64,000 nucleotides of DNA from Escallonia rubra (taxonomy: Eukaryota > Streptophyta > Magnoliopsida > Escalloniales > Escalloniaceae): positions 248,001-312,000 of the forward strand of contig JAVXUO010000733.1 of the NCBI GenBank assembly GCA_033065855.1, read 5' to 3'. Below, one piece after another: positions 25,932 to 36,256 of this stretch (position 1 is its first letter; every line of letters begins with the position of its first letter). The notes under the pieces are model-generated. The model saw only the letters and a list, made by a program, of their open reading frames with translations, was not told where the DNA came from and did not search any database. A program made the translations under genes and the position numbers.

Positions 25932-26995
25932 GTTCAAGATCACCTCTTCCATATACACCTCTTCCACAAGATCACCATGCAGAAAGGCATTCTTGATATC
26001 TAGCTGATGTAAAGGCCAATTCTGGGAAGCCACTAAAGAGATGAACAAGCGAACAGAGGTGAGTTTGGCCATTGGAGAGAAAGTGTCCGAGTAGTCAACT
26101 CCATAAGTCTGAGCAAACCCTTTGGCCACCAATCTAGCTTTAAGTCGAGCCACTGAGCCATCTGCATTAAATTTAACAGCATAAACCCACTTGCACCCCA
26201 CTGCCTTCTTACCTTCAGGTAAATTGACAAGATCACATGTATCTCCTCAAGCATAGCATTGTGCCATCCCGGATGGGATAGAGCTTCTTTAACTGTCTTT
26301 GGTATTGAAATAGAGTCTAGAGAGACAATTAAAGAGCTAGAAGACGAAGATAAGTGATCATAGGAAATGAAATTAGCAATGGGATATTTAGGAAGGGTGC
26401 ACTGGCGTTTACCTTTACAAAGACCAATGGGTAAATCAAGAGCATTTGGTGGAGGATAAGATGATGAAGGAGCTGGTGCAAGGCATGTATCATTGTGTTC
26501 AGGCCTCCATGAATAGACTTGAACAATAGGTGGCTTCACAGGAGCTGAAGGAACAATAGCCTGATCACCCAAACAATCTGCATCCTCTGATTGCTCAACA
26601 TCAGAACTAGCACCATCTATAGCATTAGATGGTTCAATTGGCCTCCATGAATAGACTTGAACAATAGGTGGCTTCACAGGAGCTGAAGGAACAATAGCCT
26701 GCTCACCCAAACAATCTGCATCTTCTAATTGCTCAACATCAGAACTAGCACCATCTGTAGCATTAGAAGGTTCGATTGGAATAGAAACAGGGGCAGACTG
26801 GCCATCCTCAAGGGTTCTATCCTAAGAAATTGATGGCTCAATCGGTACTGAAGAGAAGATCTCATACATCAACCAGTCATCATCCTCCCCCTTACTGCTA
26901 GAATCAGATTTTGAGGAAAAAATGGACTGTGTTCATAAAAGATAACATATGTTCATAACAAATAATTGTGGAGGTCAAGAGAGTAGCACCGGTAT
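25932..26995 (-). pseudogene. Copia pol: integrase end and first half of reverse transcriptase
   Basis: Read on the minus strand from 26995, a YEHMLSFMNTVHFF-type integrase tail is followed by the linker, then [56 protein letters not shown] and [20 protein letters not shown], which are canonical copia RT blocks. The RT then breaks off; the part carrying the YVDDI catalytic box is absent. A stop lies near 26822 and the frame shifts near 26225. The 5' end of the element, with gag, protease and most of integrase, is missing because another retrotransposon LTR starts at 26996. Confidence 0.9.
26502..26777. repeat. 138-bp tandem duplication in the copia linker
   Basis: Two copies, starting at 26502 and 26640, differ at a few positions. 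The period of 138 bp keeps frame and duplicates 46 residues ending VKPPIVQVYSWRP on the minus strand. Confidence 0.9.
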
Positions 26996-29161
26996 TGTAA
27001 CATCCCAAAAATTTTCTTTTTCTTATGAGAAATTATTATTTTTGAATAAATAATTTGTGGTCTTTTGTTAAAATTAAGAAAATGAATTGGGATTATTTTT
27101 GAAATTTTCGGTCGAATGAAAGTGGTTTCGTTCGAATCAAAACGAAGGGAAATGGTGTTTTGGAGTTTCTGAAGTTTTCAGCCGACTAACAAGTTTTCGG
27201 CCGACAAAAAAGTGTTTTCGGTCGAATGAAAGGTGTTTTGATCGAATGAAAACAGTTTGGCTTCGAATGAAAATGGGTTTCGCTTCGAATGAAAATATTT
27301 TTGTGTGTAAAATGAGCTACGAAAGTTTTCGGTCGAATTAAAAGTTTTAATTCGACTGAAGACTAGTTTTCGATCAAATGCAAACAAAAAAAAAAATTGA
27401 ACCATTTTCACCTCTGTTGGATTCGGTCGACTGAAAACTATTTTTGGTCGACCGAAAACTATTTCGGTCGAATAGAAACTTAAAAATTTATGTCCCATAT
27501 AAATAGTGTTTTATTTCATTTCTAGCTTTTTTGGGTTCTCTGTTTCTTTTCTTCTCCTTTGCGCGAGAGAGAGAGAGATAGAGAAAAAGGCTTGGAAAGT
27601 TTGGAAACTCTAAGCAGGAGCTTAAGAAATTGTGGCTCTCAAAAGGCTTGATTAAGGTAAGGGTTTAATTTTCAAAGTTCAAATCAGCGATGGACCAATC
27701 GCTCATGTAAGTCTTTAGATTCTTTTGAAATCTGAACTTCTTCAAATTGAGATAAGTGATTCTTCCTCTCCTTTTTGTTTTGAACTTTGTTAAGAATGAC
27801 TTGTTGTCAATTCTATGATTTGTGAAAATCAAATTCCGTCGAATTTGTTTGACCTCAGAATTTGACATATTGATATCGCTCGTTTCAGTGATTTATGATT
27901 GTCATTATTTCGTAAACTCTACTTATTGTTTGACAAGTCCGTAATTTGATAATGTTATTTTGAAACTTTTGAATATGGTTTGAAATGTCCAATGTTTGAT
28001 AACGCTTATTTTGAGATTTTGTTTCGATGACTTTATGAGTCATGTCACGATGTATATGACTTATTTCCGACTTACCCACGTGGATTGAAACGTGGACTAG
28101 CTCAGGGGAGTTGAGCTAGAGATCGCGGTCTTACTTTCTGAACCAGCCTCATATGTCAGGAATGACATATATTATCACTTTTTGAATGGCTCTCTAGTGT
28201 CTATTTCCGTACTCAGATATATTTTGGCATTTGATATTTGGTCTGACATCTCTACTGTCTGTCTCCGTACTCAGATATATTTTGGCATTTGATATTTGGT
28301 CTGACCTCTCTACTGTCTGTCTCCGTACTCAGATATATTTTGGCATTTGATATTTGGTCTGACATCTCTAGTGTCTATTTTCGTACTCAGATATATTTTG
28401 GCATTTGATATTTGATCAGACATCTCTACTGTCTATCTCCGTACTCAGATATATTTTGGCATTTGATATTTGGTCTGATCTCTGTTCAGTTGAAACTGGT
28501 GTGCCTTTGAAATTTTGTTATTCAGATATGTTTTGACATTCAAAATCTGGTTTGATTATCAGTTCTGTTGAAAAATTTTGTGTCTGTCTTTGTATTTAGA
28601 TATACTTTGATATTTAAAATCTAGTTTGATTATCCGTTCCGTTAAAACATTTTGTGCTTCTGAAATTTCGTTTCTCAGATATTTTTGCTTTGTTTGATTG
28701 GTCCTTTGAGTGACCTTACTGGGCATTTGACTCATTCCCTTATAATTTTTTTCCTTTCAGGGGATTAGTAGGTGGGATTTCGGATTCGAAGGGCTAGCTG
28801 TGTGACCAAGAGTTAGCTGCCTTATTTCAGAGTTATTATTGAAATTTAAGTGTAGCAAATAAGACAAGTTAGTGTTACTTAGGTTTCGTATTGAAACTCT
28901 GTGTTGGAGAAATTTTGGATTGTATAAAACCTTTGGACCCCTACGTCAGATATTTATGTATTTTGGGAATTATTAGTATATGCTCTGATCGACCGTTCGG
29001 GAGATTTGTGATAAAAATTAAAGGTTTTCTGACTCTGTTTTTTTCTGATATTTTAAGGTTTTCTGATTTACCATTTTGAAGTCTTCTGATAATTATAGGA
29101 TTTTATCTGATTTCTGGGTATTCGGCATTAGCGCTCCGTAAATAAATTTTGGGGCATTACA
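26996..29161 (+). repeat. 5' LTR of gypsy-type element 2
   Basis: TG...CA ends, 2,166 bp. It contains a zone at 27100-27480 with repeated TTCGGTCGAATGAAA words and five or so copies of a 58-bp tandem repeat at 28195-28490. Its last 980 bp are repeated at 31869-32789, which confirms it as LTR. Confidence 0.85.
28195..28490 (+). repeat. 58-bp tandem repeat in LTR of element 2
   Basis: The unit contains CCGTACTCAGATATATTTTG followed by GCATTTGATATTTGGTCTGA and recurs about five times. The same array, with about four units, is in the partial LTR at 31880-32113. Confidence 0.92.
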
Positions 29162-29164
29162 GAA

Positions 29165-29176
29165 TGGTATCAGAGC
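29165..29176 (+). other. Primer-binding site, tRNA-Met type
   Basis: TGGTATCAGAGC, three bases after the LTR end, is an exact match to the complement of the plant initiator tRNA-Met 3' end. Confidence 0.92.
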
Positions 29177-31106
29177 TTAGGTTTGAGATTCTGCAGACCT
29201 GACTAGCTTGGGACAAAGGCCTAAGTTATATGTGATTGGGATTAAACCTTGAAAAGGTAGAATAAGTTTGGGAAATTTGTTTCCTATTAGATTATAAGAT
29301 TGAGATTTGGTTATAAACCTTGGATTTGGGCTGAGTACGCAATCGTAGAACGAATGTTAGTTGTCTTTGGAATTCAGATATTGTCCGTATTTATCAAAGA
29401 GAATAATTGAAGGATGGGACTATGATCTTTGGATGTCTATGAGTAGCTCTATCAGATAGTGTATGGAAAAAGGTTGTGATCTCATAAAATAATTGATATG
29501 GTGACTGAGACTTTGTACGGAATTTGAAAGGAAGATTTGGCATTACTAGATCATAATGCCCCTTTATTTCAGTTGTTTCGATATCCTTTGTGGGTACCTA
29601 AGTATTGAACTTAGAAATTTGAAACATGTCTATATGTAGATACCTTTATGAAATTATGTGGTGACCCTTATGGTTTATAATTCCTGCCTCATCAGTATTG
29701 ATTACAGATATTTAAGAATTGACATAATTTTTTGGATATGAAACACATTGAGGTTATTTTGGGAGTATGGATTGGACTGATTGTCTTCCAATAATACCAA
29801 GATGGACTGCTTTAGAAAAAATGATGATTATGATCGTCTGGCGAGTAACTCTAAGAACTAGAAGTTATCTGTAAAGGCTGTGACTGGGAGATATAAATGA
29901 TGTGGTAGTTTAAAGGTTTAAATTTTGGTGGATGCGCGATATATGTGAAATTAAGAATAATATGTTTTTCTCTATGATAAATTTGATAATAGATTGAGTT
30001 GGTTTGCTTTGAGGTATCAGGGTGCGCAGCGAAAGCGAGGTGGCCTTTGGTATGACGAGTAAGTGCTTATTGTTATTGGTTATTCATATTGGCTAAGTCG
30101 ATGGAGGATGCTTCAAATGTTATCTGATGGTTTCGATTTTGATGTCAGAATAAAATTAGATGGAGAAAAATATTGATCATTAAGTAATCTCATGTTTGGT
30201 TAGTGAATCGCATAGACATTATGTCGTTGCAATTTAGTTAAGCCTTAGATTTTGAATTTGCTGTCTTTTGTGATTGACAAATATGGGCAAGAAGTTGAGC
30301 TCGATGTTGTCTTAAGAAATTATGTGTTTGAAGTAATAAAATGTTTTTGAGTATGGAATCTTTGAATATTCAATATTGGTGATTTGATTATGGGTAATCA
30401 TATTGGAAAGTCTAACAGTGTGGTAAAGCATTTGGGCGGAAGGCGTACCAATAAATTAGTAACTTTAGTTATAAGTTACACTCAGTTGTCAGTGAAATGT
30501 TATTAAGAGTGTATTGATATGGCTCCATTGTGATTTTGTACGGGCGTAAATTTTGATTTGAAGATTTTGGAGTATAAATCCTTGTGATTAGCATGAAGAT
30601 TGATTATTACTTTTGGGGTACGATTGAAGATAACCATGACAATGTTAGGCTTTGTACCAAGGCTATGGTTTAATGTGTTAGCATAATGGCATAGCGTGAG
30701 TCTGTCGGTATTGAATTGGTTTCAGATGATTTGAATTTTGATTGGAGTAACTTGATTCAGCGTCTTTCATTTGTTAGCCAAGTATAAATACTTTGAGGAG
30801 CAATCTGAATATATTTTGGAGTGGTGATGACAATGGAGGTTCAAAACCTAAGTTTGAATTTCGTAAAACACGTCAGATGGGATGAGAAATTGTTTAGTAC
30901 TTGGTACACCTCAGGCTTAAAGTTAAGCGTGTCATCCAGATTTTGTAAAGTATATGGTTTAGTATATTATCAGAGTAGCGCATTGGAAGCGTTATGTATT
31001 GGAGATTGATTTCAATTGTTGAAATTTCGAATGTCGTAATTTTAGCTCAGTCCATTTCGTAGGCTAGTTAAGCCACGTATATTTCGAAGTCAGAATTTCA
31101 ATTAAT
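29177..31106 (+). other. Internal region of element 2, no coding sequence recognised
   Basis: About 1.9 kb without a frame longer than roughly 60 codons and without any gag, RT, RNase H or integrase motif that I can detect. It may be a non-coding spacer or a very degraded polyprotein gene. Confidence 0.5.
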
Positions 31107-31868
31107 AGTATGTGAAACCAAAAAGATAACCCTAGAGGGGGGTGAATAGAGTTTTAAGACTACTTTAAAAAATAACAAATAATTACTTCAAACTTTAGAG
31201 AAGCTATGAATAACACAAGAAAAGCTTCAAACAACAAACCTCATACACAATATCTCAAATAAGCAAACTAACCAATCTCAACACAAGTATAAAATAATAA
31301 TGTAAAGAGAGAAGGGTTTAGAGATACTTGACGCTTGAGATTTGGATGGTTCGGCTTGAAATACCCTCAAGCATATTTCCATCCCTTCAAGGCAGTCCCT
31401 TGAAAGGCCCTAGAATCCACTAGTATGATCTTTCTTACGGGTCAAGATCGAACCTCTTACAATTCCTTGATGATATGCCCACATCAAGAACAAGCTTTGA
31501 CAATCCCAAAGCTCCAAAGCTTGACAACCCCAAGCTTTGATACAAGAAACTTTAGATGAAGAATTGTGTACAAAGATTCACTCTCAAGAAGTAGATGTGT
31601 ACAAGTTTAAGCTTTAGAACAAGAGAGATGAGTGTATGATGACTTATGGAAGTGTATATCTCTCAAATGTAAGCCCATAATAAATGTTCTCTTGAAATGG
31701 ATGAGAAAATAATGAAAACCAAGAGAAATTAAACAATTGCTTTGATCTTTGAGAATATGAAAGATAAGAGAGCTTTGAATGCAATTGATAAATCAAAACT
31801 ATACCCAAGATGAGTATTTATAGAGTTGGGAATTAATATGACCGTTTGGAGTTAGGTGGAGCATTAAA
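31107..31868. repeat. Inserted repeat related to 56.08-56.62 kb
   Basis: A 760-bp stretch beginning TATGTGAAACC and AACCCTAGAGGGGGGTGAAT, a sequence start common in plant LTRs, interrupts element 2. It shares blocks such as AAGCTTTGACAA(T/C)CCCAAAG and CAACCCCAAGCTTTG with 56.4 kb. It is probably an LTR or LTR fragment of another retrotransposon. No coding part is visible. Confidence 0.55.
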
Positions 31869-32789
31869 TTCTGGATGGCTCTCTAGTTTCTATTTCCGTA
31901 CTCAGATATATTTTGGCATTTGATTTTTGGTCTGACATCTCTACTGTCTGTCTTCGTACTCAGATATATTTTGGCATTTGATATTTGGTCTAACCTCTCT
32001 ACTGTCTATCTCTGTACTCAAATATATTTTGGTATTTGATATTTGGTCTGACATCTCTACTGTTTGTCTCCGTACTCAGATATATTTTGGCATTTGATAT
32101 TTGGTCTGATCTCTGTTCAGTTGAAACTGGTGTGCCTTTGAAATTTTTTTATTCATATATGTTTTGACATTCGAAATCTGGTTTGATTATTAGTTCCATT
32201 GAAAACTTTTGGGTCTGTCTTTGTATTCAGATATAGTTTGACATTTGAAATCTAGTTTGATTAATGTTCTGTTGAAACATTTTGTGCTTTTGAAATTTCA
32301 TTTCTCAGATATTATTGTTTTGTTTGATTGGTCCTTTGAGCGACCTTACTGGGCATTTGGCTCATTTCCTTATGGTTTTTCCTTTCAGGTGATTAGTAGG
32401 TGGGATTTCGGATTCGAAGGGCTAGCTGTGTGACCAAGAGTTAGCTGCCTTATTTCAGAGTTAGTATTGAAATTTAAGTGTAGCAAATAAGACAAGTTAG
32501 TGTTACTTAGGTTTCGTATTGAAACTTTGTGTTGGAGAAATTTTGGATTGTATAAAACCTTTGGACCCCTACGTCAGATATTTATGTATTTTAGGAATTA
32601 TTAGTATATGTTCTGATCGACCGTTCGGGAGATTTGTGATAAAAATTAAAGGTTTTCTGACTCCGTTTTTTTCTAATATTTTAAGGTTTTCTGATTTACC
32701 ATTTTGAAGTCTTCTGATAATTATAGGAATTTATCTGATTTCTGGGTATTTGGCATTAACGCTCCGTAAATAAATTTTGGGGCGTTACA
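31869..32789 (+). repeat. 3' LTR of element 2, 5' part missing
   Basis: This matches 28183-29161 closely, including the 58-bp repeats and a 62-codon chance frame (28891 and 32519) that differs at only about three residues. It ends GGGGCGTTACA at 32789. Everything corresponding to 26996-28182 is missing at the joint with the inserted repeat. Confidence 0.88.
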
Positions 32790-32799
32790 TGTATCCCTT

Positions 32800-32990
32800 C
32801 TGAAGCTCACTGAGTCCTAGAGTTAATAAGCGAGTTGTGTTTGCTTTTGAGTTGGTCCATTCTGATGTTTGGGGACCGTGTCCTGTTCTGTTTAAAACTG
32901 GGCCAAACAATGTTATCATGATTTAATACTCCCCCTCACGTGCAAGCCCTTGATTGCACGTGGAGAGACAGAAATAAACAGAAGGACATA
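32800..32990. pseudogene. Copia fragments
   Basis: On the plus strand, 32820-32890 reads SRVNKRVVFAFELVHSDVWG, the start of a copia integrase core. On the minus strand, 32990-32900 contains a run ending AGGGGGAGTATTAA, which looks like a copia polypurine tract and LTR start. The two scraps face opposite ways, so they come from two elements or from a rearranged one. Confidence 0.5.
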
Positions 32991-33011
32991 TATATATATA
33001 TATATATATAT

Positions 33012-33050
<39 letters not shown>

Positions 33051-33263
33051 GAGCTGATCCGTTGATAGCGCTAGCAAGTTGCTAGCGGTGTTTGGCCGTC
33101 CGCTACATAATGTAGCGGACGATAATTTACCGTCCGTAATGTAGCGGACGGTGAAAAAAATTGTTGTTATGGCGCGCGATCTGGCCGTCCATTCTCGGCC
33201 CGTGAACGGCCAGATCGCGCTAGCAACTTGGGTTAAGTTGCTAGCGCTATCAATGGATCAGCT

Positions 33264-33310
<47 letters not shown>
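32988..33310. mobile_element. Hairpin-rich element A, flanked by TA microsatellites
   Basis: A 216-bp body (33050-33265) sits between TA runs at 32988-33046 and 33266-33308. Its ends are inverted repeats starting GGAGCTGATCCGTTGATAGC (right end read inward GGAGCTGATCCATTGATAGC). Inside are a near-perfect palindrome at 33098-33120 (arms GTCCGCTACAT and ATGTAGCGGAC), a shorter one at 33130-33151, and a 15-bp-stem hairpin at 33174-33220 (arms GCGCGATCTGGCCGT and ACGGCCAGATCGCGC). No coding sequence. The layout resembles Micron elements reported from rice, which lie within TA microsatellites; whether it is related is unknown. Confidence 0.75.
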
Positions 33311-33311
<1 letters not shown>

Positions 33312-33960
33312 TACGATAATTGTCACTAAATAACCCGATCAATATCACTCATTGTAAAATTATAACTTATGATTTCTAAAATTTGTCGTTAAGGATAGCC
33401 GATAAAAGTTCGGTCACGCTAATCACTAATTTTTTTTAAATTAACCCGTTAGATTATATCGGGGTTTTACAACAACATTTTGTTCTTCTATTCCAACTTC
33501 AATCATGGATTAATAAAGGGTTGAAACTTGTAACGCACGCTTCTATTTAACTTGCAAAGAAAGCATGTGGATATAGTTTATTTTAATGAAAAAGTATTTA
33601 TACTCGTGCCAATTGAAATATGTAAGTTGTGAGTATGTTCATGCTTTGTACAATTTGACAGCTTGTAGAAGATAAACAAGTTAGAAATTATCTGCTAAGA
33701 TATACTTTCATCTATGTGTTGTAAGGTGGTAATTCATGCATCTGCTCAATTAGTGACAAAAGTGTCTGGATTAAGACTATCCCGATGAATATGTATGTGA
33801 ATATTTACCCATGCCAATAGGTAATGGTATGTTGTAAGTACTTCATAACCCAAAAGACTTTTGAGATGGAGTTGAATATGAGAAAATAATTCAACCCGAG
33901 TCGAATGGAGTTTCTTGGAAGCTATCAAGCAAAAGATGGGGTTTTATTATATCGATAATG
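33311..33960. other. Gene-free AT-rich stretch
   Basis: No gene or repeat recognised. Continuation of the downstream LINE fragment may begin near its right edge. Confidence 0.4.
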
Positions 33961-34472
33961 AGTTTTGTTACCAAAGTCTACTGTTTTTTCAGTGCCACCC
34001 CAACCCCAGATAAGAACAAGATTGTGTAATGCGATAAACAAACATCTCTCACAAATGGAGCAAAATTTGTTGATAGCCCCTGTGGATGAACATGAAATTA
34101 AGGAAGCATTTTTCTCCCTTAAACGAAACAAGGCACCAGGGCCTGATGGATACAATTATGAGTTCTTTCAACAAAATTGGGAAGTGGTGAGGCACCAAGT
34201 GACAGCTGCAGTAAAAGAAATGCTGAACAAAAACAAAGGTATCAAACTGTTTAGTAGCAGAAGTCTGACTCTAGTACCTAAGGTTCCTTGCCCTAGCAAT
34301 ATGAAAGAATTCAGACCAATTACCTGCTGCAATGTGGTATACAAGAGAGTCTCAAACATCCTATGTGCAAGGATCAAGAAAGTTCTCCCAAGGCTAATAA
34401 GTATGAGACAATCTTCCTTTGCAGCAAAAAGAAGTATAGCAGACAATATACTATTGATGCAAGAACTTGTTA
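33960..34472 (+). pseudogene. LINE (L1-type) reverse transcriptase fragment
   Basis: The frame reads EIKEAFFSLKRNKAPGPDGY followed by FFQQNWEVVRHQV, LTLVPKVPCPSNMKEFRPIT and RQSSFAAKRSIADNILLMQE. These are the first blocks of plant non-LTR retrotransposon RT (the APGPDG and PITCCN motifs). The catalytic FADD part and everything after it are missing; the sequence stops where a hairpin starts at 34473. A 5'- and 3'-truncated dead copy. Confidence 0.92.
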
Positions 34473-35545
34473 GAAACTATGGTGTATTGCTCATATCGAG
34501 CACCATAGTTTCTTATGTTCAATGTTATTTATTTAGCACATTTTCCTAAAAATGTTCTTCGCGGCTCTCAAGACAGGCATATCATGCCTAACTGCTACTA
34601 AGAGTTGCGGTAACCGCTATTCTTAGTAGCAGTTAGACGGCACTTCCTTGTGTCTTCCCTTTCCATCTCACTCTTATTTCTAATGCAACAGCATCGTACG
34701 ACCGTCCACCAAACAACCCACCCATCTCACAGCTCCCAATCGTACCCAACCACCAACACCACCATTGAACATCAGACTGACAAAGCTACAATAATAAAAT
34801 CAATTTAACGGCTGGTGTGTGAATAAGAAGAATTAAATCTTTGAGAAAAGTGTTTTAATTAACTTGGGTTTTACAATCTTTCTTGGTTTAATGGATGATG
34901 AATGATGCGATAGCAGTGTCGGCGTGGTGTGATTGCAACGTCACAGTTGGGCGATGGTCACATCGTCGTGGTGTGAGGGCGGCGTCGGCGACAACGTTGA
35001 GTTGCTGGTGTTTGTGATGCTGGTGGCTGTTGAGAGATTTTGGAAAGGGAGAAAATAGGTAAGTTGTTCATATGGAAAAGAAAGTGAGGAAGGGGAAGGG
35101 TAAGATGGTGTCGATTGGCAGTGGGTGGGTGAGGCGATGGATGGCAGTAGGGAGTGGTGGTGGTAGGGGGTGATGGTTGTGGTGATGGTGGAGGTTGTGC
35201 TTGTGGTAGGCAACGGTGGAGCAGGGAGACTATAGAGGCAGCTTGACCCATTTGCAAAAAAAAAAAGGAGAATAGGCAGTGGGTATGACAAAGCGAGGGT
35301 GTGAAAGGGAAAGGGAAGAAACAGGTAAGTGTTATCTTAACTGCTACACTTTGTAGCAGTTATGCAGTATATGTTTGTCTTGGAAGGCATGCGAGGGAGT
35401 GAAGGACATTTTGGGCACAATTCCTAACCGCTACAAAGAGTAGCAGTTAAGCTAGTTAGAATACAATTCCTAACGTGGACGGCCGGATGATTGGTAGAGA
35501 AATAATTGTTTCTCCGCTGGTAGATGTGGATCGGCTCTCATGTAC
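34473..35545. mobile_element. Hairpin-rich element D
   Basis: Each side carries two hairpins. Left: 34473-34512 (arms GAAACTATGGTG and CACCATAGTTTC) and 34589-34635 (15-bp arms TAACTGCTACTAAGA and TCTTAGTAGCAGTTA). Right: 35338-35362 (arms TAACTGCTACA and TGTAGCAGTTA) and 35425-35449 (one mismatch). Sequence next to the inner hairpins is itself inverted between sides (near 34548-34590 and 35363-35420). The right edge (GTGGACGGCCGGAT...GGATCGGCTC, 35474-35538) resembles the right end of element A, and an AC run follows at 35543. Its middle is low-complexity and non-coding. The left boundary is uncertain. Confidence 0.55.
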
Positions 35546-35760
35546 ACACACACACATCGGGGGGGGGGGGGGGGGGGCGATTCACATCTATCAGTGAAAA
35601 AATAATTATTTCTCCAATTGTGATATGGTTGTCCTCTAGTGGTTGTGGACGCTCAGGTTTGATAATTTTTTACATTATAAGAGTAGCGGTTAGGGGCCAA
35701 CAAACTGACAGACAGCTCAAACCGACTGGATTCGCAGGAAAATAGAGGGGTAAGCCTAAC
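35546..35760. repeat. AC run, G tract and inverted-repeat flanks
   Basis: CACACACACAC is followed by about 18 G at 35561-35578. Sequence on both sides is inverted: GTAGAGAAATAATTGTTTCT at 35491 and AGAAATAATTATTTTTTCAC read inward from about 35615. No gene. Confidence 0.5.
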
Positions 35761-36256
35761 TGTAAGCCAAAACTTTATGCTTGTGTATCAGCGAGAAGAC
35801 ATGATCAGGCTTTTGGTATGGTGCATCAAGCGGCCGAGGCAAGCTATTAGCATGGTAGTTTTCGGCATGAGTCGGTACGAATGGAATGTGCTTCACCATG
35901 CTTTTATAAGACGTACGTAGTTGTCATTTTACTTTACTTGTGTTTATGTAAAAATTGAATTGACTCAGTATCAGATCTTATATACAGATTTCTTAACCTT
36001 CTTAAAAATAAAAACTAAAAAACAAAAACGTCCTTGTTACATAAAGAAAGAAGTCACCTTGTGTCAAGAAAACCTCAAAATTTCATCTACCCACTTGTCC
36101 AAGTTAAAGCAACATAAACCTTAATATAATCCCCTCACTCTGAAAACCCACCATCTTCATTCCAATTTCCAACACTCTGACGCTCCACTGCTTCCCTCTT
36201 TTCATCCTCCCAATAAATCCAGAAGCTGAGCTAACTAAGAAAACCCATCACTAAAA
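35761..36256. other. Upstream region of the geranylgeranyl reductase gene
   Basis: No repeat or gene recognised. It presumably holds the promoter and 5' leader of the gene starting at 36257. No convincing TATA element was found. Confidence 0.4.

Larger units (their letters stand above)
26996..32789 (+). mobile_element. Ty3/gypsy-type LTR element 2, apparently non-coding
   Basis: A long LTR (26996-29161, TGTAACATCCC...GGGGCATTACA) is followed by a tRNA-Met primer-binding site. About 1.9 kb of internal sequence follows in which I cannot recognise gag or pol. A foreign repeat occupies 31107-31868, and then a partial second LTR runs to 32789. Flanks GGTAT (26991-26995) and TGTAT (32790-32794) may be a 5-bp target duplication with one change. 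The architecture suggests a large non-coding LTR element (LARD-like) of the gypsy type, or an autonomous copy with a fully decayed interior. Confidence 0.78.

Noticed and set aside
28891-29079. Conserved 62-residue frame also seen at 32519-32707
   Set aside because: The two are the same LTR position in the two LTRs of one element, so the similarity reflects duplication and not coding constraint.
34941-35291. Pro/Thr/Ser-rich frames on the minus strand
   Set aside because: Low-complexity interior of a non-coding hairpin element; no domain.
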